Below, piece after piece: positions 36,651 through 45,660 of a DNA stretch of 64,000 nucleotides; position 1 is the first letter of the stretch; the number at the start of each line of letters is the position of its first letter. Where the stretch lies: contig NZ_CP016210.1 in NCBI RefSeq assembly GCF_001682385.1, positions 3,038,001-3,102,000 of the forward strand, written 5' to 3'. The notes under the pieces are model-generated. The model worked only from the letters and a program-made list of their open reading frames with translations, was not told the DNA's origin and searched no databases. The position numbers and the translations under genes were made by a program. The stretch is from Azoarcus olearius (GTDB taxonomy: Bacteria > Pseudomonadota > Gammaproteobacteria > Burkholderiales > Rhodocyclaceae).

Positions 36651-36837
36651 ATTATTCCTTTACCGGAAGACAGCCTTCTGGCGCCCCCGCGCGCCGAGAG
36701 GCTCAACGACAACACCGCACGTCAGGAAAGCGGCCCCTGACTCCGCGGACTGGAGTCGGTGTCACGGGTTCGACCGCCCGCGGCACGCGCCGTACGGTCG
36801 ACCACGAGATCAACACCACGGACTCGACCGCACGCGC

Positions 36838-39800
36838 ATGCCGACCCTGTCCTCCCACCACCGCATCTGGCTGCTGCGTTTCGTGCTCGTGGCGCTCGCC
36901 TATTTCGCGGGCGGGCGCATCGGCCTGTCGGTCCCTTACGTCGGCTCCCACATCACGCTGATCTGGCCCCCCACGGGCATCGCGCTCGCCGCCCTGCTGC
37001 GGTGGGAACTGTCGCTGTGGCCGGCGGTGTGGGTGGGCGCCTTCGCGGTCAATCTCACCATCGGCAGCAGCCCTGAACTGGCCTTCGCACTGGCCTGCGG
37101 GAATACGCTCGGCCCCTGGCTGGCAGCGCGCTGGCTGCGGGCGCATCAGGTCGATTCCGGGATCGCGCGCCGGTACGATCTGGTCCGCTACCTCGCGGTG
37201 GGCGTGCTGGGCGGCATGGCCGTCAATGCCACCAACGGCATCACCCAGTTGTGGCTCGCGGGCATCGTCCCGGGCAACGCGGTGCCGGCGGCCTGGCTTA
37301 CCTGGTGGCTGGGCGACGCCATGGGCGCCCTGGTGCTCGGCATACCGTTGCTGACCGCCCGGCGAGGCAACTGGCAGCCGCTGTTCAGCGGTCGTCGCCG
37401 GGTCGAGCTGCTGTCAGTGCTCGGGCTGACGCTGACGGCGGGGGCCGTGGTGTTCGAAGGCAACGCCATCCATAGCACCACACCGCTGCTCTATCTTCCC
37501 TTCCTGCTGCTGTGCTGGCTGGCCATCCGCGGCAGCGCCGGGCTCGCCTCCACGGCGGCACTGCTGCTGTCGGCCGAGGCGGTGTGGGCTACCGCGCAGG
37601 GCATCGGCCCCTTCCAGGCGAGCGACCTGCACCAGAGCCTCGCCACGCTGTGGGGCTACATGGCCACCGCCACCATCATCACGGTGCTGATCACCGTGCT
37701 GATCGGAGAGACCAGCGCCAACGAACGCCGCCTGCGGCAGATCTTCGAGACCAACCACGCGATCAAGCTGATCGTGCGCCCGGGGGACCACCGGATCGTC
37801 GACGCCAACGAGGCGGCGAGCGCGTTCTACGGGCATTCGCTTGCGCGCTTGCGCACGCTGCGCATCGACGACATCGCCACCGAACCGCAGCCCTTCGGCG
37901 CCGATGTGCTTGCCCGGCTGGAGAGCGAGAGCGGCTGGCACCTGCGCACCCGCCACCGGCTGGCCTCGGGTGAAGTGCGCGACGTCGAGGTCTATGCCGG
38001 GCCCGTCGGCAGCGGCGCCGACCTGCGCATCTACGCCATCGTGCACGACATCACCGAGCGCAGCCTCGCCGAACAGGAACTGCGCAAGTTCAAGTTCTTC
38101 AACGACAACGCGAGCGACGCCTACATCCTGATCGACGAGGACGCCCGCATCCACTACGTCAACCGTGCCACCTGCGACCTGTTGGGCTACACCGAGGCCG
38201 AGCTGCTGCAGCTGACGATTCCGGACATCGACCCGCACTACGACGTGGCCCGGGTCCGGGCGCATTTCAATAGCGCCAAGCAGGGGCGCGTGCCGCCGTT
38301 CGAAAGCGAGCACCAGCGCCGCGACGGGAGCCGTTTCCCGGTGGAGGTGACTTCCACCGCGCTTCAGGTCGATGGACGGTGGATGGCCTTCACCGCCGCG
38401 CGGGACATCACGCTGCGCAAGCGGGTCGAAAATGAGCTGCGCAAGTTCCGATTCATCAGCGACAACGCCAACGACGCCAACTTCCTCCTCAACCCCGACG
38501 GCCGCTTCCTCTACGTCAACGCGCTGGCGTGCGAACGGCTGGGCTACAGCGAGGCCGAACTGCTGCAGATGTCGGTGCCGGACATCGACCCGACCTACGG
38601 CACGCCCTGTTCGCGGCCCTGGACACAGCGTCCGGGCGACCGCCCCGCCCCCTTCGAAACGCTCCACCGCTGCCGTGACGGGCGGACGATTCCGGTCGAG
38701 ATCACACTGACCAGCGTCGAATTCCAGGGCGAACGGCTGCGCTTCGCGACCGCGCGCGACATCACCGACCGCAAGCGCATCGAAGCCGCCGAGCGCCGCC
38801 AGCGCGAGAGCCTGGCGCGCCTCAACGAAGTCAGCGCGCTCTCCCACCTGCCGCTGGACGAACAGCTGCGGCGCGCGCTCGCCATCGTCGCAGCCCAGCT
38901 CGAATTGCCGTGCGGCATCGTCAGCCGGGTGCAGGAAGGCACCTACACCGTGCAGGCCCACGTGGCGCCGGGCGAAGACCTGCGCGACGGCCAGACCTTC
39001 CTGCTCGGCGACACCTATTGCGACATCACGCTGCGCGAACACCGCGTCGTCGCGATCGCCAACATGGGCGAGTCGCGCTACCTCAGCCACCCGTGCTACC
39101 GCAACTTCGGCCTGGAGGCCTACATCGGCGCCGTCGTCCATGTGGGCGGCGCCGTTTACGGCACGGTGAATTTCAGCGCGGCCCAAGCCTATGCGCGCGA
39201 GTTCGATGACGCTGATCGCGAGTTCGTCGAACTGCTTGCGCGCTGGGTGGGGTCGGCGATCGAAGCAGATATTGCCCGCCGCCAGCTCGCTGCCAGCGAG
39301 GCACGGCTGCAGACCATCATCGACACCGAGCCGGAATGCGTGAGCCTGCGCACGCCGGACGGCAGGGTGCTGGAAATGAATGCGGCCGGTCTGGCGCTGG
39401 TCGAGGCGGACTCGGTGGAAGCACTGAACGCGGTCGGCCTGCCGCAGCTTGTGGCGCCGGCGTACCGCGAGGCCTTTGCCGCCCTCGGCCGCCGGGTCAG
39501 CGCCGGCGAATCGGCCACGCTGGAGTTCGAGATCGTCGGACTGCGCGGCAGCCGGCGCTGGATCGACGCGCACGCCACGGCTTTGCGCGACGCGTCCGGT
39601 GAAGTCACCGCCATCCTCAGCGTGGCCCGCGACGTCACCCAGCGGCGCGATAGCGAAGCGCAGCTGCGGCTCGCCGCCACCGTCTTCACCCACGCCCACG
39701 AAGGCATCGCGATCTGCGACGCCGAGCGGCGGATCGTCGACGTCAATCCCACTTTCTGCGAGATCACCGGCTACAGCAGGCAGGAAGCGATTGGCGCAAG

Positions 39801-40605
39801 CCTGGCCTTGTTGAACAGCGGCGAGGACCGTCAGGCGCTGTCGCCCGACATGTGGCAGACGGTGGCGCGCCGCGGACACTGGGAAGGCGAGCTGTGGAAC
39901 CTGCGCAAGGACGGCACCGAATACGCGCAGCGGCTGACGATCTCCGCGGTGTATGACGCCGGCGGGACGCCCACCCATTACATCGGCACCTTCTCCGACA
40001 TCACCTTCGTCAAACGCCAGCAGGAACAGCTCGAACACCTGGCGCACTACGACCCCCTGACCGGGCTGCCGAACCGCAGCCTGCTCGCCGACCGGCTGCA
40101 ACTCGCGCTGGCGCAGGCGCGACGCGAGGAAAGCGCGGTTGCGGTGTGCTATCTCGATCTCGACGGCTTCAAGGCCGTCAACGACGAACTCGGCCACCAG
40201 GCCGGCGACCTGCTGCTGGTGGAGATCGGGCGCCGGCTGAAGGACTGCGTGCGGGCCGGCGACACCGTGGCACGCCTGGGCGGCGACGAATTCGTGCTGT
40301 TGCTACTCGACGTCGCCGGCCAAGAGGAATGCATCCAGGCAGTCAGCCGTGTGCTCGCCGCCATCGCCCGGCCGGTGACCATCGCCGGCGAATACCGCAG
40401 CGTGTCGGCCAGCATCGGCATCGCACTGTTCCCGGACGACGACGACGAGCCCGAAGTGCTGCTGCGCCACGCCGACCAGGCGATGTATCTGGCCAAGCAG
40501 CGCGGCAAGAACTGCTACCAGTGGCACCACGCCCGCGCGGGCCACGCTCACGCGGGCACCGGGCTGGACCACAGGACGGCCGCCGACCTTCACAACGCCA
40601 ACTGA
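36838..40605 (+). CDS. MASE1-PAS-PAS-PAS-GAF-PAS-PAS-GGDEF diguanylate cyclase
   Basis: The protein has 1255 residues. The N-terminal 295 form a MASE1 membrane sensor (about eight helices, beginning RFVLVALAYFAGGRIGLSVP). PAS domains lie at about 300-410, 415-535 and 540-660, a GAF domain at about 665-815, then PAS at about 820-935 and 940-1060, and a GGDEF domain with intact GGDEF at 1148-1152 and RAGD inhibitory site five residues before. PAS units two and three are near-duplicates (ELRKFKF/ELRKFRF, LLGYTEAELLQ/LGYSEAELLQ). It should make c-di-GMP in response to membrane and cytoplasmic signals. ATG 36838 has no strong ribosome site. Confidence 0.9.
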   Translation: MPTLSSHHRIWLLRFVLVALAYFAGGRIGLSVPYVGSHITLIWPPTGIALAALLRWELSLWPAVWVGAFAVNLTIGSSPELAFALACGNTLGPWLAARWLRAHQVDSGIARRYDLVRYLAVGVLGGMAVNATNGITQLWLAGIVPGNAVPAAWLTWWLGDAMGALVLGIPLLTARRGNWQPLFSGRRRVELLSVLGLTLTAGAVVFEGNAIHSTTPLLYLPFLLLCWLAIRGSAGLASTAALLLSAEAVWATAQGIGPFQASDLHQSLATLWGYMATATIITVLITVLIGETSANERRLRQIFETNHAIKLIVRPGDHRIVDANEAASAFYGHSLARLRTLRIDDIATEPQPFGADVLARLESESGWHLRTRHRLASGEVRDVEVYAGPVGSGADLRIYAIVHDITERSLAEQELRKFKFFNDNASDAYILIDEDARIHYVNRATCDLLGYTEAELLQLTIPDIDPHYDVARVRAHFNSAKQGRVPPFESEHQRRDGSRFPVEVTSTALQVDGRWMAFTAARDITLRKRVENELRKFRFISDNANDANFLLNPDGRFLYVNALACERLGYSEAELLQMSVPDIDPTYGTPCSRPWTQRPGDRPAPFETLHRCRDGRTIPVEITLTSVEFQGERLRFATARDITDRKRIEAAERRQRESLARLNEVSALSHLPLDEQLRRALAIVAAQLELPCGIVSRVQEGTYTVQAHVAPGEDLRDGQTFLLGDTYCDITLREHRVVAIANMGESRYLSHPCYRNFGLEAYIGAVVHVGGAVYGTVNFSAAQAYAREFDDADREFVELLARWVGSAIEADIARRQLAASEARLQTIIDTEPECVSLRTPDGRVLEMNAAGLALVEADSVEALNAVGLPQLVAPAYREAFAALGRRVSAGESATLEFEIVGLRGSRRWIDAHATALRDASGEVTAILSVARDVTQRRDSEAQLRLAATVFTHAHEGIAICDAERRIVDVNPTFCEITGYSRQEAIGASLALLNSGEDRQALSPDMWQTVARRGHWEGELWNLRKDGTEYAQRLTISAVYDAGGTPTHYIGTFSDITFVKRQQEQLEHLAHYDPLTGLPNRSLLADRLQLALAQARREESAVAVCYLDLDGFKAVNDELGHQAGDLLLVEIGRRLKDCVRAGDTVARLGGDEFVLLLLDVAGQEECIQAVSRVLAAIARPVTIAGEYRSVSASIGIALFPDDDDEPEVLLRHADQAMYLAKQRGKNCYQWHHARAGHAHAGTGLDHRTAADLHNAN

Positions 40606-40618
40606 CCGGCAGGCGCGC

Positions 40619-40662
40619 AAAAACAATCGGCCCCGGTTCCAGAGAACCGGGGCCGATTGTTT
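40619..40662 (-). terminator. Bidirectional terminator between diguanylate cyclase and fliE
   Basis: A perfect 19-bp stem from 40621-40639 and 40644-40662 with a 4-nt loop. A run of five T follows on the minus strand, so it ends fliE transcription well and may also catch the converging plus-strand transcript. Confidence 0.9.
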
Positions 40663-40683
40663 GTGGCGAACCTGCGCGGAGAC

Positions 40684-41004
40684 TTACACCGGCATGTTCA
40701 TGATGTCCTGATACGCGGTAACCAGCCGGTTGCGCACCTGCACCATCTGCTGGAAGGACAGGTTGGCCTTTTGCAGGTTCACCATCACGTCCTGCAGATT
40801 CACATTGGGATCGCCGGCAGAGAAATCCTGCGCCATCGAGCGCGCTTCCTTCTGCGCGGCGCTTACGTCGGCCATGGCCGTCTGCAGCACCTGGGCGAAG
40901 TCGACGCCCTCCGCACCCTGCGTGTTCTGCGCCGGTTTGTTCTGCGCGGCCTGCGTCACCGAACGCAGTTCGCTCAACATCTGATCTATTCCGCGGGTAT
41001 CCAT
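40684..41004 (-). CDS. fliE: Flagellar hook-basal body protein FliE
   Basis: The protein has 106 residues ending in the conserved helix NLQKANLSFQQMVQVRNRLVTAYQDIMNMPV. FliE links the MS ring to the rod and is the first rod-export substrate. The ATG at 41004 is chosen because GGGGGAAGG sits just upstream. It is transcribed alone, away from fliF, from a near-perfect sigma-54 promoter. fliE is usually the first gene of the fliEFG operon; here flrC-flrB separate it from fliF. Confidence 0.95.
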   Translation of the reverse strand: MDTRGIDQMLSELRSVTQAAQNKPAQNTQGAEGVDFAQVLQTAMADVSAAQKEARSMAQDFSAGDPNVNLQDVMVNLQKANLSFQQMVQVRNRLVTAYQDIMNMPV

Positions 41005-41051
41005 TACGCCTTCCCCCGGCCTCGGGTTGCACTTGTTCTGGAGTCTAGCAG

Positions 41052-41067
41052 AGCAAACCACGTGCCA
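41052..41067 (-). promoter_or_regulatory. Sigma-54 promoter of fliE
   Basis: TGGCACG, TGGT, TTGCT on the minus strand: a perfect match to the sigma-54 -24/-12 consensus with GG and GC ten bases apart. It lies about 50 nt before the fliE start. FlrC, encoded directly upstream, is the expected activator. Confidence 0.85.
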
Positions 41068-41155
41068 CCACGTGACACACGGTTTTGCCGGACCTCGGGC
41101 CGCAATGCGGCTTTACCAGAACCAATGCAAGAAGCGGGCCGCGCGGTGCGCGGGT

Positions 41156-42634
41156 TCAGACGTCGTAACCTTCCTCACGATACTGCTGCAGCTTGTAGCG
41201 CAGCGTGCGTTCGGAAATACCAAGCTTTTCAACGGCTTTCTTGCGCGAGCCGCCCACCTCGCGCAGCGTGCCGAGAATGTGTTCGCGCTCCAGGTCCTTC
41301 ATGTTGGACGGGCGCGCGCCACCCGCGTCGGCTGCCTGGATCGGCGGCAGCGCGAAACCGCCGGCAATGTTTGCCGCTGCCACGCTGGAAGCGGCAAAAG
41401 TGGCGGCAGGATTTGCCGCCGGCGCTGCGGGTGGCGGTGTCCATGCGGCGGCCGGGACCGGCGTTGCCGCGGGCTGCGGAATGGGGCTTGCCATTGCCTC
41501 GCCCGTCCAGTGCGGCAGGCACAGGCGGACGGTTTCGGCGCTGACGGTGTCGCCCACGGTGAGGATCAGCGCGCGATGCATGGTGTTTTCGAGTTCGCGC
41601 ACATTGCCCGGCCAGTGGTAGCGCGCCAGCAGGAATTCCGCCTCGGGCGAGAAGCGGGCGTGGCGCTTCAGGCGGTCGCCGTGGCGGCCGAGGAAATGGC
41701 GTGCCAGCGGCAGGATGTCGCCCGGGCGTTCGCGCAGCGACGGAATCGCGAGCGGGAAGACGTTGAGGCGGTAGTACAAGTCCTCGCGGAAGCGCCCGGC
41801 GGCGACCTCCTTGACCATGTCGCGGTTGCTGGTGGCGAGCACGCGGATATCGAGACTGACCGGCTTCTTGCCGCCCACGCGCTCGACCTCGCGTTCCTGC
41901 AGCACGCGCAGCATCTTGGCCTGCAGGCCAAGCGGCATCTCGGAGATTTCGTCGAGCAGGATGGTGCCGTCCTGCGCCTGCTCGAACTTGCCGGGCTGCG
42001 CGGTCTGCGCGCCGGTGAAGGCGCCCTTCTCGTAGCCGAACAGGGTCGCTTCGAGCAGGTTCTCCGGAATCGCCGCGCAGTTGATCGCGACGAAGGGCCC
42101 CTTGCGGCGCAGCGAATGGTGATGGATGTAGCGCGCGAAGACCTCTTTGCCGGTGCCGGATTCGCCGGTGAGCAGCACGGTGGCGTCGGTTTCGGCCACG
42201 CGCGCCGCCAGCGCCAGCAGGTTGCGGGTGTGCGGATCCTCGGCGATCGTGTCCTCGGCACTCGGCTGCACCGCGGCGTAACGCCGCACGTTTTCCAGCA
42301 GCACCTCGGGCTCGAACGGCTTCATCAGGAAGTCGCAGGCCCCGCCGCGCATCGCCGCCACCGCCTTGTCGACATCGCCGTAGGCGGTCATCAGCAGCAC
42401 CGGCAACTGCGGCAGGCGGGCGCGGATCTCGCCGAGCAGTTGCAGGCCGTCCATCGGCTGCATGCGCAGGTCCGACACCACCAGGTTGAAGGACTGCCGT
42501 TCGAGTTCTGCGAGCGCGCTCGGCCCGCCATCCACGCCGGTCACGCCGTGCCCCGCCATTTCCAGGGTCAGGCACACCGCGTCGCGCAGCGCGGCATCGT
42601 CCTCCACGACGAGGATGTTCAGGTGTTCGATCAT
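41156..42634 (-). CDS. flrC: Sigma-54-dependent flagellar regulator FlrC/FleR
   Basis: The protein has 492 residues. The receiver domain has the phospho-acceptor Asp55 (VVSDLRM) and the KPF Lys. The AAA+ domain has Walker A GESGTGKE (157-164), the sigma-54 contact loop GAFTGA (204-209) and Walker B LLDEIS. A Pro/Ala-rich linker leads to a Fis-type helix-turn-helix (SRKKAVEKLGISERTLRYKL). Phosphorylated by FlrB, it drives middle flagellar genes. The start (ATG 42634) overlaps the flrB stop by four bases. Sigma-54 sites upstream of fliE, fliF, fliK and the first flagellin are its likely targets. Confidence 0.95.
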   Translation of the reverse strand: MIEHLNILVVEDDAALRDAVCLTLEMAGHGVTGVDGGPSALAELERQSFNLVVSDLRMQPMDGLQLLGEIRARLPQLPVLLMTAYGDVDKAVAAMRGGACDFLMKPFEPEVLLENVRRYAAVQPSAEDTIAEDPHTRNLLALAARVAETDATVLLTGESGTGKEVFARYIHHHSLRRKGPFVAINCAAIPENLLEATLFGYEKGAFTGAQTAQPGKFEQAQDGTILLDEISEMPLGLQAKMLRVLQEREVERVGGKKPVSLDIRVLATSNRDMVKEVAAGRFREDLYYRLNVFPLAIPSLRERPGDILPLARHFLGRHGDRLKRHARFSPEAEFLLARYHWPGNVRELENTMHRALILTVGDTVSAETVRLCLPHWTGEAMASPIPQPAATPVPAAAWTPPPAAPAANPAATFAASSVAAANIAGGFALPPIQAADAGGARPSNMKDLEREHILGTLREVGGSRKKAVEKLGISERTLRYKLQQYREEGYDV

Positions 42635-43812
42635 GAGGCGTGCGCTCCGCTGTCCGCCGCGTCTGCCGGGGCGGCGCTCCACAAGGGCAGGTTGAGGGTG
42701 AAGGTGGAACCCTGGCCCGGGGCGGAACTCAGGGAGATGTCGCCGCCGTGGCCGCGCGCGACGCCGCGCGCGATGGCGAGGCCGAGGCCGGTGCCTTCGG
42801 CGCGGGTGGTGAAGAAGGGTTCGAACAGGCGCTCCTGCAGCTCGGCCGGGATGCCGCGTCCGCTGTCGCTGACGACGAAGCGCACCTGCTCGCCGTCGGC
42901 GCCCTGCGCGCAACTCGCGCTGCAGCTCACCGTGCCGCCGGCCTCGGTGGCCTGGATGGCGTTTTCCAGCAGGTTGGTGAGCGCGCCGCCGAGCGCCTTG
43001 CGGTCGCCGTACAGGCTCAGCTCGCCGCAGCTGCAGGCACTGGAAAATTCGATCTGGCGCGCCCGTGCCAGCGGTTCGAGGGTGTGGGTGAGTTCGGCGA
43101 CGAGGTCGCACACGCCGAAATGCTGGCGGCCGAGGCTGTCGCCGCGCGCGAACAGCAGCATGTCGCGGATCAGGCGTTCGAGATAGCGCAGGCGTTCGAT
43201 CGCGCGGTCGGCCACCTTGGCGCGCTCGGGCGCGCCGAGTTCCGGCTGACGCAGATTGCCGGTGTAGAGCAGCGCGGCGGCAAGCGGCGTACGCAGCTGG
43301 TGCGCCAGCCCCGCCACCATTTCGCCCATCGCCGCGAGGCGTTCGTTGCGCTCGGCCGCCAGCCGCATGCGGTGGGTTTCGGTCACGTCGTGCAGCAGCA
43401 GGATGCGCTCCTCGCCCGACTCCAGCGCGGTTTCCGAGACCGACAGCCGGCGCTGGCCGTCGGCATGTTCCAGCGTGAACTCGCCGGGGGTGCCGGTGCC
43501 CTGCAGCGCGCGCGCGATCGTCGGCCACCGTTGCCCCGCGAGGCCGGCCCCCAGCAGGGATTCGGCGGCGCGGTTCACCTGCACCACGCTGCCGGCCCGA
43601 TCCACCACCACCACGCCGGCGGGCAGCGCGCCCATCAGCACCGTCAGGCGCTCGGTGAGCTGCACCACCTGGCCCTGCAGCGCGTTGTAGGCGGTGGAGA
43701 GTTCTTCCGATGCACGGCTGAACAGCGCAAAAGCCTCGGCCAGCTGCGCGGCATCGAGCGGCGCGGCGGGCGAGGCATCGGCGGGGGTGATCGGCGGCAT
43801 CTGGGGTGGCAT
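42631..43812 (-). CDS. flrB: Flagellar sensor histidine kinase FlrB/FleS
   Basis: The protein has about 393 residues and is soluble. The PAS-like region (GVVVVDRAGSVVQVNRAAESLLGAG) is followed by a DHp helix with H171 in GLAHQLRTPLAAA, and by N-, G1- and G2-boxes (LLENAIQA, DSGRGIP, GTGLGLAIARG). The lack of membrane segments matches FlrB/FleS, kinases that read the state of basal-body assembly from the cytoplasm. The start at 43812 is preferred for CTGGAG nine bases upstream; an earlier TTG in frame is less likely. Coupled to flrC by a 4-bp overlap. Confidence 0.93.
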   Translation of the reverse strand: MPPQMPPITPADASPAAPLDAAQLAEAFALFSRASEELSTAYNALQGQVVQLTERLTVLMGALPAGVVVVDRAGSVVQVNRAAESLLGAGLAGQRWPTIARALQGTGTPGEFTLEHADGQRRLSVSETALESGEERILLLHDVTETHRMRLAAERNERLAAMGEMVAGLAHQLRTPLAAALLYTGNLRQPELGAPERAKVADRAIERLRYLERLIRDMLLFARGDSLGRQHFGVCDLVAELTHTLEPLARARQIEFSSACSCGELSLYGDRKALGGALTNLLENAIQATEAGGTVSCSASCAQGADGEQVRFVVSDSGRGIPAELQERLFEPFFTTRAEGTGLGLAIARGVARGHGGDISLSSAPGQGSTFTLNLPLWSAAPADAADSGAHAS

Positions 43813-43836
43813 CGGCGCTGGCTCCAGTTTCACGGC

Positions 43837-43851
43837 TGGCACTTTAGCTGC
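43837..43851 (+). promoter_or_regulatory. Sigma-54 promoter of the fliF operon
   Basis: TGGCAC, TTTAG, CTGC: GG and GC ten bases apart, one mismatch to TGGCAC-N5-TTGC. It lies about 120 nt before the fliF ATG, just inside the divergent leader of flrB. Confidence 0.6.
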
Positions 43852-43971
43852 ACGCCCTTGAATGTTAGCCGGCAAACAGGCGGCAAAAAATGCCGCTTTT
43901 CGTGCGACCGCGCTTGCCGCCCGCGCCCGACAATGCCGCCATCCGAAAAAGGGTTTGCCTCAGGGGTTGCA

Positions 43972-45660
43972 ATGGCCACCGCAGACAACATCGCCGCCGC
44001 CGTACCGAACGCCGCGCTTGCCGCGCGTCTGCAGCAGGTGGTGCAGAACATCAATGCGCTGTCGATGCGGCAGAAGATCGCGGGCGCGGCCGCGCTCGCG
44101 CTCGCCGTCGCGCTGATCGTGGGCGCGCTGATGTGGAACCGCCAGCCCGACTACGGCGTGCTGTTCTCCAATCTGGACGAACGCGACGGCGGCCAGGTGA
44201 TCGCGGCCCTGCAGCAGCAGAACGTGCCCTACCGCATGTCGCCCAACGGCCTGTCCATCCTGGTGCCGCAGGAACAGGTGCACGAACTGCGGCTGCGGCT
44301 GGCTGCCGCGGGCCTGCCGCGTGGGGGCCTGGTCGGCTTCGAGCTGATGGACACCCAGAAGCTGGGCGTGTCGCAGTTCAACGAGCAGGTGAACTACCAG
44401 CGCGCGCTCGAGGGCGAGCTGTCGCGCACCATCCAGTCGATCGCCGCGGTGGCGGCGGCGCGGGTGCATCTGGCGATGCCCAAGCAGACCGCCTTCCTGC
44501 GCGACGACCAGAAGCCCACCGCTTCGGTGATGGTGACGCTGCGGCCCGGCCGCGTGCTCGACGCCAACCAGGTCGCCGGCATCGTGCATCTGGTGTCGTC
44601 CAGCGTGCCGCGCATGGTGGAATCCGGCGTCAACATCATCGACCAGAACGGCGAGCTGCTGACCACCAAGAACGACCCGCTGCGCCAGACCGGGCTGGAC
44701 GCCACCCAGCTCGAATACGTGAAGGAGGTCGAAGCGGGCTTCATCCGCCGCATCGAGAACATCCTGCAGCCCATGGTGGGCAAGAACAATTTCCGCGCCC
44801 AGGTGGCGGCGGACGTGGACTTCAACCAGGTCGAGCAGACCGCGGAAACCTTCAAGCCCAATCCCTCGCCGGACCAGGCCATCCGCAGCCAGCAGACCAC
44901 CGAGGAAACCAACCGCCAGCCGGGTCCGCAAGGCGTGCCGGGCGCGCTCAGCAACCAGCCGCCGGTGCCGGCCACCGCGCCGATCACCACGCCGCCGGTG
45001 GGCCCCAACCAGGCCGGCGCGGCGCAGACCGGCACCACCAGCCGCAGCGCGGTGCTCAACTACGAGGTCGACCGCACCATCCAGCACGTCAAACAGTCGC
45101 TCGGCCAGTTGAAGCGGCTGTCGGTGGCGGTGGTGGTGAACCATCGCACCGAAACCCTGCCCAACGGACAGACCCAGACGGTGCCGCTGACCGACGAGGA
45201 AGTCGCCCGCATCAACAACCTGGTGCGCGAGGCGGTGGGCTACAACCCCGCGCGCGGCGACACCATCAACGTCGCCTCCAGCCCGTTCGCCGGCATCGGC
45301 CCCGAACCCGCGGTGCCGCTGTGGAAAGACCCGGAGATGATCGAACTGGGCAAGGAGGGCTTCAAGTACCTGCTGGTGGCGCTGGCGGTGCTGTTCGCCT
45401 ACTTTGCGATCATCCGGCCGCTGATGCGTACGGTGATGCCGCCGCCGCCCGAACCCGAGGTGGCCGAAGCGGGCGAACCCGGCGAACCGGGCTTCGAAGG
45501 AGAAGAAGACGTGGAAGTCACGCTGTCGGGCGCGGCCCAGGCCAACACCTACGAAGCCAAGCTGGCGCGGGCGCGCGAGCTGGCGAAGGAAGACCCGAAG
45601 ATGGTCGCCAACCTCATCCGTGAATGGATGGGCCTCAACGAAGAGGGCCGCAAGTCATGA
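43972..45660 (+). CDS. fliF: Flagellar MS-ring protein FliF
   Basis: The protein has 562 residues with two membrane helices: one near 35-55 (AGAAALALAVALIVGALMW) and one near 465-485 (YLLVALAVLFAYFAII). Between them is the ring-building region with DYGVLFSNLDERDGGQVIAALQ and VHLAMPKQTAFLRD. The C-terminal tail (ARELAKEDPKMVANLIREWM) is the FliG-binding motif. It forms the base of the flagellar motor in the inner membrane. The ATG at 43972 gives a start matching family members. The stop overlaps fliG by four bases. Confidence 0.96.
   Translation: MATADNIAAAVPNAALAARLQQVVQNINALSMRQKIAGAAALALAVALIVGALMWNRQPDYGVLFSNLDERDGGQVIAALQQQNVPYRMSPNGLSILVPQEQVHELRLRLAAAGLPRGGLVGFELMDTQKLGVSQFNEQVNYQRALEGELSRTIQSIAAVAAARVHLAMPKQTAFLRDDQKPTASVMVTLRPGRVLDANQVAGIVHLVSSSVPRMVESGVNIIDQNGELLTTKNDPLRQTGLDATQLEYVKEVEAGFIRRIENILQPMVGKNNFRAQVAADVDFNQVEQTAETFKPNPSPDQAIRSQQTTEETNRQPGPQGVPGALSNQPPVPATAPITTPPVGPNQAGAAQTGTTSRSAVLNYEVDRTIQHVKQSLGQLKRLSVAVVVNHRTETLPNGQTQTVPLTDEEVARINNLVREAVGYNPARGDTINVASSPFAGIGPEPAVPLWKDPEMIELGKEGFKYLLVALAVLFAYFAIIRPLMRTVMPPPPEPEVAEAGEPGEPGFEGEEDVEVTLSGAAQANTYEAKLARARELAKEDPKMVANLIREWMGLNEEGRKS

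Noticed and set aside
43880-43900. Hairpin GCGGCA-TGCCGC followed by TTTT between flrB and fliF
   Set aside because: The stem is only 6 bp and it sits in the fliF leader, where termination would silence the operon; no support for function.
43906-43921. Sigma-54-like TGCGAC-N5-TTGC upstream of fliF
   Set aside because: The invariant GG is missing; the better site is at 43837-43851.
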